In this document: piece after piece, positions 1 to 11,700 of the stretch
How positions within the stretch are numbered: the stretch's first letter is position 1
How the letters are laid out: every line of letters begins with the position of its first letter
Source: Rosa chinensis
Taxonomy: Eukaryota; Streptophyta; Magnoliopsida; Rosales; Rosaceae
Assembly (NCBI RefSeq): GCF_002994745.2
Contig: NW_020126816.1
Location: 558,001 to 622,000 of the forward strand
Length of the DNA stretch: 64,000 nucleotides
Direction: 5' to 3'
The notes under the pieces: generated by a model
What the model saw: only the letters and a program-made list of their open reading frames with translations
Databases searched by the model: none
Told to the model about the DNA's origin: nothing
Made by a program: the position numbers and the translations under genes

Positions 1-926
1 TAATAAAAATATTCTGAAAATTCCATGTCTCCAATTACACAACTCGCAAATTGAAACACACAAAACCGAAACAAAAATTATAAGTAGAGTCATAGTTACA
101 CTTTGAAGCTTTCCTCAGCGGCTTAGCAACAAGGTGATGAACTTGTCTCTACTATGGTGGTGGAGCGTCCTTGACTCAGCGCCTTAGAGCTTTGTAGATT
201 GATGGATGGATGGTGGTCACGGTCTTGTAAGATATGGAGGTTTGAGCAGTGAATTGGGTAGTCTGGGAATGATCTTGGCTGGGAAGTGATGCAAATTCTG
301 GTCTGGACGTTGCCTATTTATAGGGGAGCATTGGTTGGCTTTTGTCGATCATACCCTTCATCATTGGACGGATGGGATCGCATCATAATTCCTTTAATTT
401 CCCAACAGAAACGTCTCCTTTATGGCCTTAATTCCTCTCATAATGGGGTCTTTTAACAAGCTTCACGTCTTTCTCTTATTTATTTTCCAGCTGAAACATT
501 TTTCTCCTTTATTCCCCAACTAAAAACGTCTTTCTCCTTTATTCTCCAGCTGAAAACGTCTTTCTCCTTTATTTCCCTTCTTCATTGCTTGGTCAAATGT
601 CTTAAATACTTTATTTTATGACTCCATCATTGCTGTTTCCAAGAGTTCGACCAGGCAAGGTTTCCTACAACAAGCAGGAGAATATCAGAATTTTCTAGAG
701 AAAATAAAGGGAATTAAAATGTAAAGCCCGCAAAAACAGTTGACAGTTAGGAATCCTGATCCAGGTAGGATTTTTCATGAATTTTACTTTTTCTGCCTAT
801 TTCACTCCAAACACTCAACAAGACTCTCAAAATGACTTACTGACTCAAAACACTAAACTAAGGGAGAAATAAGGCTAAAATGAGGCACATAATCAATAAT
901 ATCGTCACACTTTTTTGCTCCCATCA
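1..926 (-). repeat. Partial LTR (U3 side) of an Athila-like element extending left of the window
   Basis: The stretch has no convincing reading frame and ends in CA exactly where the 159-bp satellite begins. Read on the minus strand its end starts TGATGGGAGCA, then an A-run, then GTGTGACG. This parallels the U3 start of the complete elements here (TGATAGGAGCA...TGCGACG). A TATA-like box lies on the same strand about 600 bp inside. Because satellite, not a polypurine tract and element body, lies to the right, this should be the right-hand (5') LTR of a minus-strand element, or a solo LTR. The left end and the matching target duplication are outside the window; GAAGC at 927-931 would be the right copy. 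It is clearly diverged from the other LTRs. Confidence 0.55.
314..323 (-). promoter_or_regulatory. TATA-box-like site in the partial LTR
   Basis: The minus strand reads CTATAAATAG, a near-ideal plant TATA box. It occupies the place in this LTR that TATATAAT or TATATATAC occupy in the complete LTRs further right. Transcription would run leftward, as expected for a minus-strand element. This is inferred from sequence only. Confidence 0.45.
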
Positions 927-3900
927 GAAGCCATTTCACTAAAATCGAAAGCAAATCCTAAACCCTATAAGCAAGAAGTTTGGAACATCACTGTTCATAG
1001 ACTCAAATTGAAACAAAGTGATGAAATTGTTTGAAAAAGTAACTAGGGCTTTGAATCTCACTAGAACAACGCATTGAAAGATTTAGAAGCCATTTCACTA
1101 AAAGAGTAAGCAAATCCTAAACCCTAGAAGCAACAAGTTTGGAAAATCACTGTTCATAGACTCAAATTGAAACAAAGTGATGAAATTGTTTGAAAAAGTA
1201 ACTAGGGCTTTGAAAATAACTAGAACAATGCATTGAAAGATTTAGAAGCCATTTCACTAAAAGCGAAAGCAAATCCTAAACCCTATAAGCAAGAAGTTTG
1301 GAACATCACTGTTCATAGACTCAAATTGAAACAAAGTGATGAAATTGTTTGAAAAAGTAACTAGGGCATTGAATCTCACTAGAACAACGCATTGAAAGAT
1401 TTAGAAGCCATTTCACTAAAAGAGTAAGCAAATCCAAAACCCTAGAAGCAAGAAGTTTGGAAAATCACTGTTCATAGACTCAAATTCAAACAAAGTGATC
1501 AAATTGTTTGAAAAAGTAACTAGGGCTTTGAAAATAACTAGAACAACGCATTGAAAGATTTAGAAGCCATTTCATTAAAAGCGAAAGCAAATCCAAAACC
1601 CTAGAAGCAAGAAGTTTGGAAAATCACTGTTCATAGACTCAAATTCAAACAAAGTGATCAAATTGTTTGAAAAAGTAACTAGGGCTTTGAAAATAACTAG
1701 AACAACGCATTGAAAGATTTAGAAGCCATTTCATTAAAAGCGAAAGCAAATCCAAAACCCTAGAAGCAAGAAGTTTGTAAAATCACTGTTCATAGACTCA
1801 AATTAAAACAAAGTGCTGAAATTGTTTGAAAAAGTAACTAGGGCTTTGAATCTCACTAGAACAACGCATTGAAAGATTTAGAAGCCATTTCACTAAAAGA
1901 GTAAGCAAATCCAAAACCCTAGAAGCAAGAAGTTTGGAAAATCACTGTTCATAGACTCAAATTCAAACAAAGTGATCAAATTGTTTGAAAAAGTAACTAG
2001 GGCTTTGAAAATAACTAGAACAACGCATTGAAAGATTTAGAAGCCATTTCACTAAAAGAGTAAGCAAATCCAAAACCCTAGAAGCAAGAAGTTTGGAAAA
2101 TCACTGTTCATAGACTCAAATTCAAACAAAGTGATCAAATTGTTTGAAAAAGTAACTAGGGCTTTGAAAATAACTAGAACAACGCATTGAAATATTTAGA
2201 AGCCATTTCATTAAAAGCGAAAGCAAATCCAAAACCCTAGAAGCAAGAAGTTTGGAAAATCACTGTTCATAGACTCAAATTCAAACAAAGTGATCAAATT
2301 GTTTGAAAAAGTAACTAGGGCTTTGAAAATAACTAGAACAACGCATTGAAAGATTTAGAAACCATTTCATTAAAAGCGAAAGCAAATCCAAAACCCTAGA
2401 AGCAAGAAGTTTGGAACATAACTGTTCATAGACTCAAATTGAAACAAAGTGATCAAATTGTTTGAAAAAGTAACTAGGGCTTTGAATCTCACTAGAAAAA
2501 GGCATTGAAAGATTTAGAAGCCATTTCACTAAAAGACAAAGGAAATCCTAAACCCTAGAAGCAAGAAGTTTGGAAAATCACTATTCATACACTCAAATTG
2601 AAACAAAGTGATCAAATTGTTTGAAAAAGTAACTAGGGCTTTGAATCTCACAAGAAAAAGGCATTGAAAGATTTAGAAGCCATTTCACTAAAAGAGTAAG
2701 CAAATCCTAAACCCTAGAAGCAAGAAGTTTGGAAAATCATTGTTCATAGACTCAAATTCAAACAAAGTGATCAAATTGTTTGAAAAAGTAACTAGGGCTT
2801 TGAAAATAACTAGAACAACGCATTGAAATATTTAGAAGCCATTTCATTAAAAGCGAAAGCAAATCCAAAACCCTAGAAGCAAGAAGTTTGGAACATAACT
2901 GTTCATAGACTCAAATTCAAACAAAGTGATCAAATAGTTTGAAAAAGTAACTAGGGTGTTGAAAATAACTAGAACAATGCATTGAAAGATTTAGAAGCCA
3001 TTTCACTAAAAGAGTAAGCAAATCCAAAACCCTAGAAGCAAGAAGTTTGGAAAATCACTGTTCATAGACTCAAATTCAAACAAAGTGATCAAATTGTTTG
3101 AAAAAGTAACTAGGGCTTTGAAAATAACTAGAACAACACATTGAAAGATTTAGAAGCCATTTCATTAAAAGCGAAAGCAAATCCAAAACCCTAGAAGCAA
3201 GAAGTTTGGAAAATCACTGTTCATTGACTCAAATTCAAACAAAGTGATCAAATTGTTTGAAAAAGTAACTAGGCCTTTGAAAATAACTAGAACAACGCAT
3301 TGAAAGATTTAGAAGCCATTTCATTAAAAGCGAAAGCAAATCCAAAACCCTAGAAGCGAGAAGTTTGTTAAATCACTGTTCATAGACTCAAATTGAAACA
3401 AAGTGATCAAATTGTTTGAAAAAGTAACTAGGGCTTTGAATCTCACATGAAAAAGGCATTGAAAGATTTAGAAGCCATTTCACTAAAAGAGTAAGCAAAT
3501 CCTAAACCCTAGAAGCAAGAAGTTTGGAAAATCATTGTTCATAGACTCAAATTCAAACAAAGTGATCAAATTGTTTGAAAAAGTAACTAGGGCTTTGAAA
3601 ATAACTAGAACAACGCATTGAAATATTTAGAAGCCATTTCATTCAAAGCGAAAGCAAATCCAAAACCCTAGAAGCAAGAAGTTTGGAACATAACTGTTCA
3701 TAGACTCAAATTCAAACAAAGTGATCAAATAGTTTGAAAAAGTAACTAGGGTGTTGAAAATAACTAGAACAATGCATTGAAAGATTTAGAAGCCATTTCA
3801 CTAAAAGAGTAAGCAAATCCAAAACCCTAGAAGCAAGAAGTTTGGAAAATCACTGTTCATAGACTCAAATTCAAACAAAGTGATCAAATTGTTTGAAAAA

Positions 3901-3972
3901 GTAACTAGGGCTTTGAAAATAACTAGAACAACACATTGAAAGATTTAGAAGCCATTTCATTAAAAGCGAAAG
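927..3972. repeat. 159-bp tandem satellite array, left segment
   Basis: About 19 head-to-tail monomers. The landmark AGAAGCCATTTCA recurs at 926, 1085, 1244, 1403, 1562, 1721, 1880 and 2039, exactly 159 bp apart, and continues with the same period. Variants differ at a few sites, such as CTAAAAGAGTAAGC versus TTAAAAGCGAAAGC, and TCTCACTAG versus AAATAACTAG. Each monomer has a telomere-like stretch (CCTAAACCCTA or CCAAAACCCTA). The array is cut at 3972 by element A and resumes in phase at 48593. There is no coding potential. A near-nucleosomal period plus Athila invasion suggests centromeric or pericentromeric DNA, which is an inference. Confidence 0.97.
2675..3469. repeat. Higher-order repeat unit: five monomers, 795 bp
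   Basis: Rare variants recur exactly 795 bp (5 x 159) apart. AATCATTGTTC near 2737 recurs near 3532, and AGGGTGTTG near 2954 recurs near 3749. The second copy starts at 3470, is cut by element A at 3972, and resumes at 48593. There the private markers TCATTGACTC, AGGCCTTTG, GCGAGAAG and CACATGAAAAAGG reappear in the same order as at about 3220-3450. After about 48884 the next monomer is of a different type, so two copies of this unit are seen. Confidence 0.85.
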
Positions 3973-5122
3973 TGATGTCGCTTTTGGGAGCGACCAATTT
4001 AACCCTGAAATGTCATTAGTAGTATAAAGTAAATAGGGATCGTTCTATTCCGGGGATTGAGGGTACACCTGTCATTATCAAACAATTAAACAATTAAAAT
4101 TAAAACAAAGTATAATATTTACAAAAATATAACAAAATATATACATATTTACGAAATTAGGGGGATTTTTGATTTTGATTTTCGGAAATTAAACTAAGTA
4201 AAGAAAACAATTAAAATGCAAAAACATAAAAATGCAAATGAAATGCACGAACAAAGATCAAATCGGAATTTATAATCAAGGTTAATTCAAGTTCATCATT
4301 GTTCATCATAGTCATGCAAGAGGAATTGATCATGTGAAACGTTCAAAAGCAAACAATTTCCCATATTTTACTTTCAATGCTAATTAACCTAAGTGAAAGC
4401 ACCTAGATTAATTCTATCAAACATGCAATCAAACCCTAGAAAGCTAGTCAATCATGTCATGTTCAACGCATTAAGCATCTAGAAAGGCTATCAATTCAAA
4501 TGTGCAACTTAGTATGAAAAAGTTCACCTAATTGCAATCTCCTTTGATTAAATTTCGGTTTTTGTACAAAACCTTTACTACTTGTTGATTCAAGAACACA
4601 AAACCAAAAAGTTGATCCATGTTCTCAAATTCGTAGCAACATTCACATAAAAACCCTAAATGTTTCGAACCATTCAAGATTATCATACAAAAGATTTCTA
4701 TCATGCAAATTTAATCAAACACTCACACAAAAGCAACCATAAATCGCAATATATGAATCTGAAAATTAACAATTAATCATAAAATTCCAGAAATAAATAC
4801 TTGTTCATACATATGTGTCAACTAAGGCAAAACCAACGAAAATACAAAGCAAAGGTACAAGGAGAATCGGATTACACCGTGATGAAGATGAGATGAATGA
4901 AGTGATGATGTGGTCTCTTGAATTTCGAAAGCAATCTTCAAGGTGGAGGGTGGATGGTGTGCACGGCTTGTCTTCTTCTTCCTTGGCCTTGCTTGCACTT
5001 CGTGGTTGCCCTAGAGGATGGAGAGGAGCACGGCTAAGCTAGAGAGTTTTCTGAATTATTTCTCAAGTGTAGAACGTAAAAATTGGAACTAGGCACTCTA
5101 AAACGTTGAGAAGAGGGGAGAT
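3973..5122 (-). repeat. Element A 3' LTR, outer part (U5 side)
   Basis: It starts TGATGTCGC and matches 46276-47425 at a constant offset of 42303. It stops at the target site GAGAT (5118-5122), where element B entered. On the minus strand it holds the R/U5 part, including CAATCCCCGG, which is complementary to the primer-binding site. The 75-aa open frame at 4815-5042 recurs in all A- and C-type LTRs only because the LTR is repeated. I do not regard it as a gene. Confidence 0.96.
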
Positions 5123-7799
5123 TGATAGGAGCATAAAATGCGACGTTTATAATGTTTAAACCCTATATTTTGCTAAGATACTTCCTTTATCTTGATCAAT
5201 TTAACTTAGTTAGTGTTTTACAGGTGTAAATGGAGTCTCAAAGTCCAAAAATGGCTAAGGAAGGCACAAGTGGCGCAGAAATGGAAAGAAATGAAGAAAT
5301 GGAAGTTTTCCCAGTTTGACTAGGAAAAGGAATCCTAGTTGGAGTAGGAATCAGAAGCTGACTTGGATTCAAGCTCTTAAGTCGCGGAAATTAGAAGTTC
5401 TACTTGAACAGGGAAACCCAATTCTACTCAGATAAGGAATCCTAGTGTGACAAGGAGTCCCTGTTGGATAAGGATTACTCAAGAAGGTTCCGGAAGAGTG
5501 TAGAAGTATCGCGGAAAAGGAAGCAGTATTCAACTAGGAAACCTACTTGCATATGGAGTTCTACTCGCACTAGGAGAGCTTTGGAACGTTCATGAAGTAT
5601 CTAGAAGTCTCAAGAAGGTCATATGCCGTGCACATGGAAGAGAAAGCAACAAGGAATTCGGATTTCAAAGCAATGTGGAATTTGGACTTCTTGTTGAGTT
5701 TGGATTGGAATTGCCGTGAGGTTCTTGAAGGTTCTAGGAAGTTCTTGACGTTTCTACTTCAGAATAGGCGTGGAAGACATGTGAGAGGCATGTGATGTGA
5801 AGGAAAACCGAATTGGACTCAACTTGTGCATTAAAAGTCGAAACCAATACAGATTCGGAAATCTGCCTGTGCAGATCAGTCAACTTCAACGGAGTGCAAT
5901 AAATCGCTCAAAGCTCAGAAAATTATGATCTTTATATGGTTGGAAAGCTACAGATGTCTAGTTTCCAGAGCTTTTTACAGCTCATCAATAGCTATTTTCT
6001 AGAGAAAGTTATGGCCGTTTTAGTGGACTGAGGTCAATCCTGCCGGAAATCTGTTTTGAGAGAAAGAAGTCCTAAATCAACACGAACTAAGAGAAACCAA
6101 GTAGAAACGAATTGGGAGTGCCTTGAGACGATCTACTATATATACCTTGTGTATTAGACATTCAGGGGTTACACTTTATTCTCCACAATTTCGTTTCTCA
6201 CCGGTTTGCTCTTGAGTTTCAGGTTTTTGCATCTACAAGTTCCTAGCCGTGCCATCCTCCATCCTAGCCGTGAATTCTACCTTGTGTTGCTGCCTTGGAT
6301 CTGCTTTGGACCTTGGGACGTAGTCAAGGGTTGTTCATACCATCTTCCCTATGTTTGCTTTACGGTTTAGTGTTTTTGTAGTTGTATTTTCTGTTTTGTT
6401 TTCCTTATGTGTAAAACCGAAACTATGAGTTAACCATCTGATTTTTGAATGCGATTTTGATGTTCTTTTCAATGATTGATTGGTTTATGTATGTTTGATC
6501 TTTGTTGGTTGCCGAAATATGGAATGATAATCTGGTTTTGTTTTATGGAGAACTTTTATGTGTTCTTGTTCTTTGGGTGCGCAACTTAGAATGATTGCAT
6601 GTAATTGGAGCTAGTAATTAGGTGAACGCTTGTTGATCCTAGTTCAATATGGTAGTAAAGGCTTTGTACAAAGGTCGAGATCAGATTATGCATGTAATGA
6701 AAAGACTTGCTTTGAGTACTTGAATTTGCATGTTTATTGACTAAACTTTCACTTGTGCTTAATGATTCGAATGCATGAGATCATGAGTTGCTTTGATTGT
6801 GTGATACCTGCATTTGAAGTATATTGTTTAGGCGCTTGTTCTACTCAATTGTGTAAAGGGAAGTCATATAAGGGACATTGGGCGCTTGTAACTTTGTTTC
6901 TTGGTTGATATCGTTCCATGGTAACTAAAAGATTAAAGATTGCATGAATGGATTGTTCTTGATTATTTCTTGAAAAATTGTTCTTCGAAAATTCTTCTTT
7001 TCCCACCTATGTAAATAAAAACGTTTTCAATCTTTGTTTACTTTCTGAAAATTTATGTTTTCAATCTTCAAAAAAACCCCCATCTTTATGTTTTCTTGTT
7101 TGTGTAAATAAATAAAATTAACTTAGATTTTTAGGTAGCATGTTAACCTAGTTAAATAAAAATAATAAATAAAAAAAAATAAATAAATGTTTTTAATTCG
7201 TGAATAGTGTCTCCGTGAATAGTAAATATGTGTTTGTTTTAGTTTTAGTGTTTTTTAGGAGTTTGTTATGAGTTTGTTAGAGTCTCCTTAATTTTAGGGA
7301 TAGGTTCCTAAATTTTAGGGAAAGTAGTTAGAGTTAGTTTTGACTTAGTATTTTGTGTTTGACTTGGTCAATAATTTGTTTTCTTAGTAATTAAGTAATC
7401 CTAATTAGTATATAACTAGTAATCCTTGTTGTATATGGATTTCTAATGTGGTATGGATTTGTAAAATGTATTTAAATAGGAGTAGGATTTCCATAACCTT
7501 TTCTAACTCAAACTCTCTCTTTCTTTCGAAATCTATGTCTATATATACTTGTGATTTTCGATTGTTTCTTCATTCTTTGTTCTCTAACCTTGTGTTAAAT
7601 GTATGTCTCTCTAATTCTCTCTAATTTTCGTGTGAACTTGTAAATGTTCTTGTATTTTTCGTAACTTGTGTATTGTTTTATTAATTTGTTTCTCACATGT
7701 TAGCACCCTCAATCCCCGGTTTAGAACGATCCCTGCTTATCCTATACTAACGCTCGACATTTTCAGGGTTTAAATTGGCGAATGCTTTTGCACGTATCA
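5123..7799 (+). repeat. Element B 5' LTR
   Basis: It begins TGATAGGAGCATAAAATGCG and ends GCACGTATCA, giving TG...CA termini. A TATA box lies at 6137-6146, so U3 is about 1 kb and R plus U5 about 1.6 kb. The terminal ~120 bp contains CAATCCCCGG (7710-7719), which is conserved in all LTRs of this window. The 67-aa open frame at 5592-5795 recurs in the other LTR and has no recognisable domain. Confidence 0.97.
6137..6146 (+). promoter_or_regulatory. TATA box of element B 5' LTR
   Basis: TATATATACC lies in U3 about 1.0 kb from the LTR start, so transcription would begin roughly 30 bp downstream. The copy in the 3' LTR is at 17900-17909. This is sequence inference; no start site is known. Confidence 0.5.
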
Positions 7800-7804
7800 A
7801 TTTT

Positions 7805-7822
7805 TGGCGCCGTTGCCGGGGA
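7805..7822 (+). other. Element B primer-binding site (tRNA-Asp)
   Basis: TGGCGCCGTTGCCGGGGA lies five bases (ATTTT) after the LTR. It is the perfect complement of the 3' end of plant cytosolic tRNA-Asp (TCCCCGGCAACGGCGCCA with the CCA tail), as I remember that tRNA. Minus-strand DNA synthesis would start here. Bases 7816-7825 (CCGGGGATTG) are also the exact reverse complement of 7710-7719 in U5. Confidence 0.93.
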
Positions 7823-8752
7823 TTGAAAAGTCTTCATGTGATGAAAACGCCACTAAGGTATTGATTTGGTAAGGGGCCGTGCACTTTAATGGAATAGGTG
7901 AAGTCCCTTTGTTAATATTAGCCTAAACCCCTTTCTAGAACCTGAATCAGGTCTATTAAGGTTGAGGGCGGCTTTTATTAACAATCGAACAATGTCTTGC
8001 ACTTAGTATTTTTTCTTATCTAAGTAAGTATAGCCTATGTGGAATGGTGTCTAGAAAGGGGACAACGTTCATGACGGGTTTTGAATCCAGAACGGCAATT
8101 GCCAAAATGGGTTCTACCTCTCGTGCTCGTCCTCCCCCAACTGGCCATTTCAGTAAGGTTGCCCAAAGGATTTGAAAAAGACTATGTGTATAGCCAAGGA
8201 CTTGGGCCGCACGTCCAAAACAAAGTTCATGACGTCTCATTGAGTCAATATACTTAGACAATTCTCGAAAATAATTGGCTTGGGTACGAATGTTGTAGGT
8301 CATAACGGAATAGGTGAAAGTTCTTTTATTAATGCTTGTCAAGCAACTCTTTTTATCAAGTAGGCGCACCTTAGTAATGCAGAGTGTCTAGGTTGATTGG
8401 ATACAAGAAGTGCTAGCAAAGGGTCTCGTCCCCTGCTAAACAAGTGAGCTGAGCTCCGCCAAAATCGTTCCTCTACTACCTGGCTCTGTGTGAAAAGAGT
8501 TACCAAAAGATAGATAGGGGGAGACTTGCATTAACATTAGAATCTTTGGGCCGCACGTCTAAACCTTGACTTAACAACTACTTATTTAAGTTGATTACTT
8601 TGAAAGTTGTAGAAGATTGTAACTAACCACTATAAATTTTCGTTGACCATGTGTATACTTGTATATATGTGACGTTTTAGTGTGTGTACCTTGGTCCACG
8701 TCTTGTTTATATTTTACTAACTTTATTCTTTATTCTATTTCAGGATCAATGA
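7823..8752 (+). other. Element B 5' leader with two related modules
   Basis: Untranslated region between the primer-binding site and gag. Two diverged modules lie in tandem, at about 7888-8220 and 8307-8563. Each opens with GGAATAGGTGAA and closes with TTGGGCCGCACGTC. The second holds the hairpin at 8414-8438. Both modules occur in the same order in the leader of element E. I see no protein signal; a 117-aa frame on the opposite strand (8016-8369) looks fortuitous. Confidence 0.8.
8414..8438 (+). other. Predicted RNA hairpin in the leader of element B
   Basis: The stem TAGCA/TGCTA (8414-8418 with 8434-8438) is stacked through a small internal loop on GGG/CCC, closed by a loop containing TCTCGT. 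The copy 6.5 kb downstream (14882-14906) keeps the fold but reads TGACA/TGTCA, so two base pairs changed on both sides. The near-palindrome GAGCTGAGCTC follows about 8 bases later. Its function is unknown. Packaging, dimerisation and translation control are all possible. Confidence 0.55.
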
Positions 8753-11700
8753 ATGTCTGGATCATCTGACCCACCTAAGTACACCAAAACGCCTCTTCAC
8801 GTCATCCAAGATAGACTTGAGAGATTGAAGAAAAACTCGGATCTCTTTGACGTCCAAGTTACCACTCCCCTTCAATTTCGTGAGCTTCAAATAGATAGTG
8901 AAGGGAATAGAGTAGAGGGAGGATCAGAAGCTTCTGACACGTCAGTTGTTCCATCACCACACCAAACGCCACCTCCATCACCTCGTGCACTTTTAGTCGT
9001 TCCACCACCACCACCACCAATGGCTCTCACCATAAGGCAACTCTCTACATCCGTCATCCCACCTGGTGGCGTCCCTACTTGCATAACCTACCCTGCTGCA
9101 GCTGAGGGATTAACAGCTGATTTTGAGTTGAAGTCTGGATTGCTTCATCGTCTTCCTACATTCCATGGACTCTCTATGGAAGATCCCAACAACCACTTGA
9201 TGGAATTTCAGTTCATCTGCACTAGCATGAAGCCTCAAGGAGCTGATGAGCATATTTTGAAGTTAAAAGCCTTCCCATTTTCGTTGGCTGACAAGGCAAA
9301 GCAATGGCTTTATGAGTTGCCAAGTGGACGGATTACATCTTGGGCTGATATGATGAAGGCGTTTCTTGAGAAGTATTTCCCTACATCTCGCATCATCATG
9401 CTTAGGAAGAAGATAAGTGGAATTCAACAAGGGCAAGATGAGTCCTACGCAGATTACTATGAGAGGTTCAAGTCTCTCACCACTCAATGCCCTCAACATG
9501 GCATGAAGGATGAGACCTTGCTCACTTGTTTTTATGATGGGCTCACCAACTTGGAAAGAGACATGCTAGATGCAGCTTCTGGTGGATCATTTGTTGACAA
9601 GGAACCTGCGGCTGGAATGGTTCTGATTGAGAATAGGGCCTTGAATCAACAACAATATGGAAGCTCTAGGCCCAAATCCACCACCACACGTGAAAGGGTC
9701 CATGAGGTAAGTACTTTAGCTCAATTGGAGGATAAAATTAACAAACTTACTTCTCTTGTGTCTCAGGGAGCGCATGGACAAGTTATGGTGTGTGGAGTTT
9801 GCTCAATGCAAGGGCATGTGTCTGATCAATGCCCTCAACTCATGGAAAGTGGAGGACAGGAAGGTGTTAACGCCATAGGTTTCCAACAAGGGTACCAACG
9901 TCCTAGGAATGATCCTTACTCAAATACCTACAATCCTGGATGGAGGGATCACCCCAATTTTCGTTGGAAGGACAATGACAACGTTCAAAGTGCACCTCAA
10001 GGGTTCCAACAACGTCCTCAAGGCTTTTATCAAAAGCCTCAACCTCCTAACCCTACTCCTTTCAATTCGAATTATAATTCAAATGCTTCTTCTTCTTCTT
10101 CTAATGATGAATTGATCCGAACTCTAACCAAATCTACTCAAGCTTTAATTGCAGGTCAAACTCATCATGGGAATCAGATCAATGCCATATCCACGGATGT
10201 GAATGAGATGAAGAAGCAAATGAGTCAAGTTGTGGAGTTCATGGGTAAGTTTCATGAGCAAGGAAAATTACCAAGTGGTACCATCCCTAATCCTCACTTT
10301 GAGCAAGCAAAGGTCGTCACTACAAGGAGTGGTAAGACCCTTGTAGACCCTCCAAAGCCTCCTAAGAAGGTTTCAACGTCAACATTAGAGGAGGAGGAGG
10401 ACCCTGCAACGTCTAAGGCTCATGTGACACCTCCTACTGCAGAACCGAAACCTAAAGGACAAGTTTCTAACTCTTTCAATTCGGTTATTACTAATCCATC
10501 TTCTTCTCCTTTGCCTTTCCCAAGCAGATATGCTAAGTCCAAGAAGGATGAAGCCGAAAAGGCCATCTTGGAAACTTTTAAGAAAGTGCAAATCAACATT
10601 CCTCTCCTTGAGGCCATTAAGCAAATTCCTAAGTATGCAAAATTTTTGAAGGAACTTTGCACCACAAGGAGACAAAACCGTGAGAGAGAAGTGGTGAAGG
10701 TAAGTGAGAACGTCTCAGCTGTGCTTCAACGCAAAATGCCTGACAAGTGTAAGGATCCAGGGAGTTTTTCTATCCCTTGTGTTATTGGAACCACTAGATT
10801 TGAAAATGCCATGCTAGACTTAGGTGCGTCTATAAATGTTATGCCATATTCTGTTTATGCATCTCTAGGTCTAGGTGAACTTAAACATGATAATGTTATT
10901 ATTCAATTGGCAGATCGATCTAATGCATACCCTAAGGGGTTAGTTGAGGATGTACTTGTGCAGGTGGGTGAGTTAATCTTCCCAGCTGATTTTTACGTCC
11001 TAGAGATGGAGGAGCCTTCTCCCAAGTCAACGCCACTTTTGCTAGGTCGTCCCTTCATGAGGACGGCTAGGACTAAAATTGATGTGTATTCTGGCACCTT
11101 ATCAATGGAATTCGATGGAGAAGTTGTTGGCTTCAACATTTTTGAAGCTATGAGGTATCCCCTAAGTGATTTTCAATCATGTTTTTCTATTGATATACTT
11201 GATGAACTTGCGCAGAAATTCATGGAGATTATGGAGGATGATGCCATGGCTTCAACCATTGCAAGTGGCGTTGGCATTCTTGAAAATGGCGTCACCATAC
11301 CTAAGGAAGAGCTCACGGATTCTTATGAATCTATCCACCTAGAAAACGTTGCTTCTCTTGAGGCAACGTCCTATGTAGGTAGGTCAAGTCCTTCTTTTTC
11401 ACTTTCCATCTCTACTAATAAACCTTTACCTTCAGTGATCCAGGCACCTACCCTAGAACTAAAGCCATTGCCAGATCATTTGAAGTATGTTTATTTGGGA
11501 GATAAAGAGACATTGCCTGTAATCATTTCATCATCCTTGACGCCAACTCAAGAGGACAAACTTGTGGAGATGCTTAAGAGACACAAAACTGCAATTGGTT
11601 GGACCTTGGCAGATATCAAGGGAATTAGCCCTACCACCTGTGTCCATAGAATTTTGCTTGAGGAGGGAGCTAAGCCAACTAGGGAGGCTCAAAGACGATT

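Noticed and set aside
927..3972. CRISPR-like repeat array
   Set aside because: The repeats are contiguous 159-bp monomers without unique spacers, in a plant context.
4815..5042. 75-aa frame starting MSTKAKPTK, found at several places
   Set aside because: It lies in the A/C-type LTR and recurs only because the LTR does (23288, 37145, 47118). It is antisense to the element and has no domain.
8016..8369. 117-aa minus-strand frame in the leader of B
   Set aside because: It overlaps the conserved noncoding modules, starts with a non-ATG codon and has no homologous frame in E.
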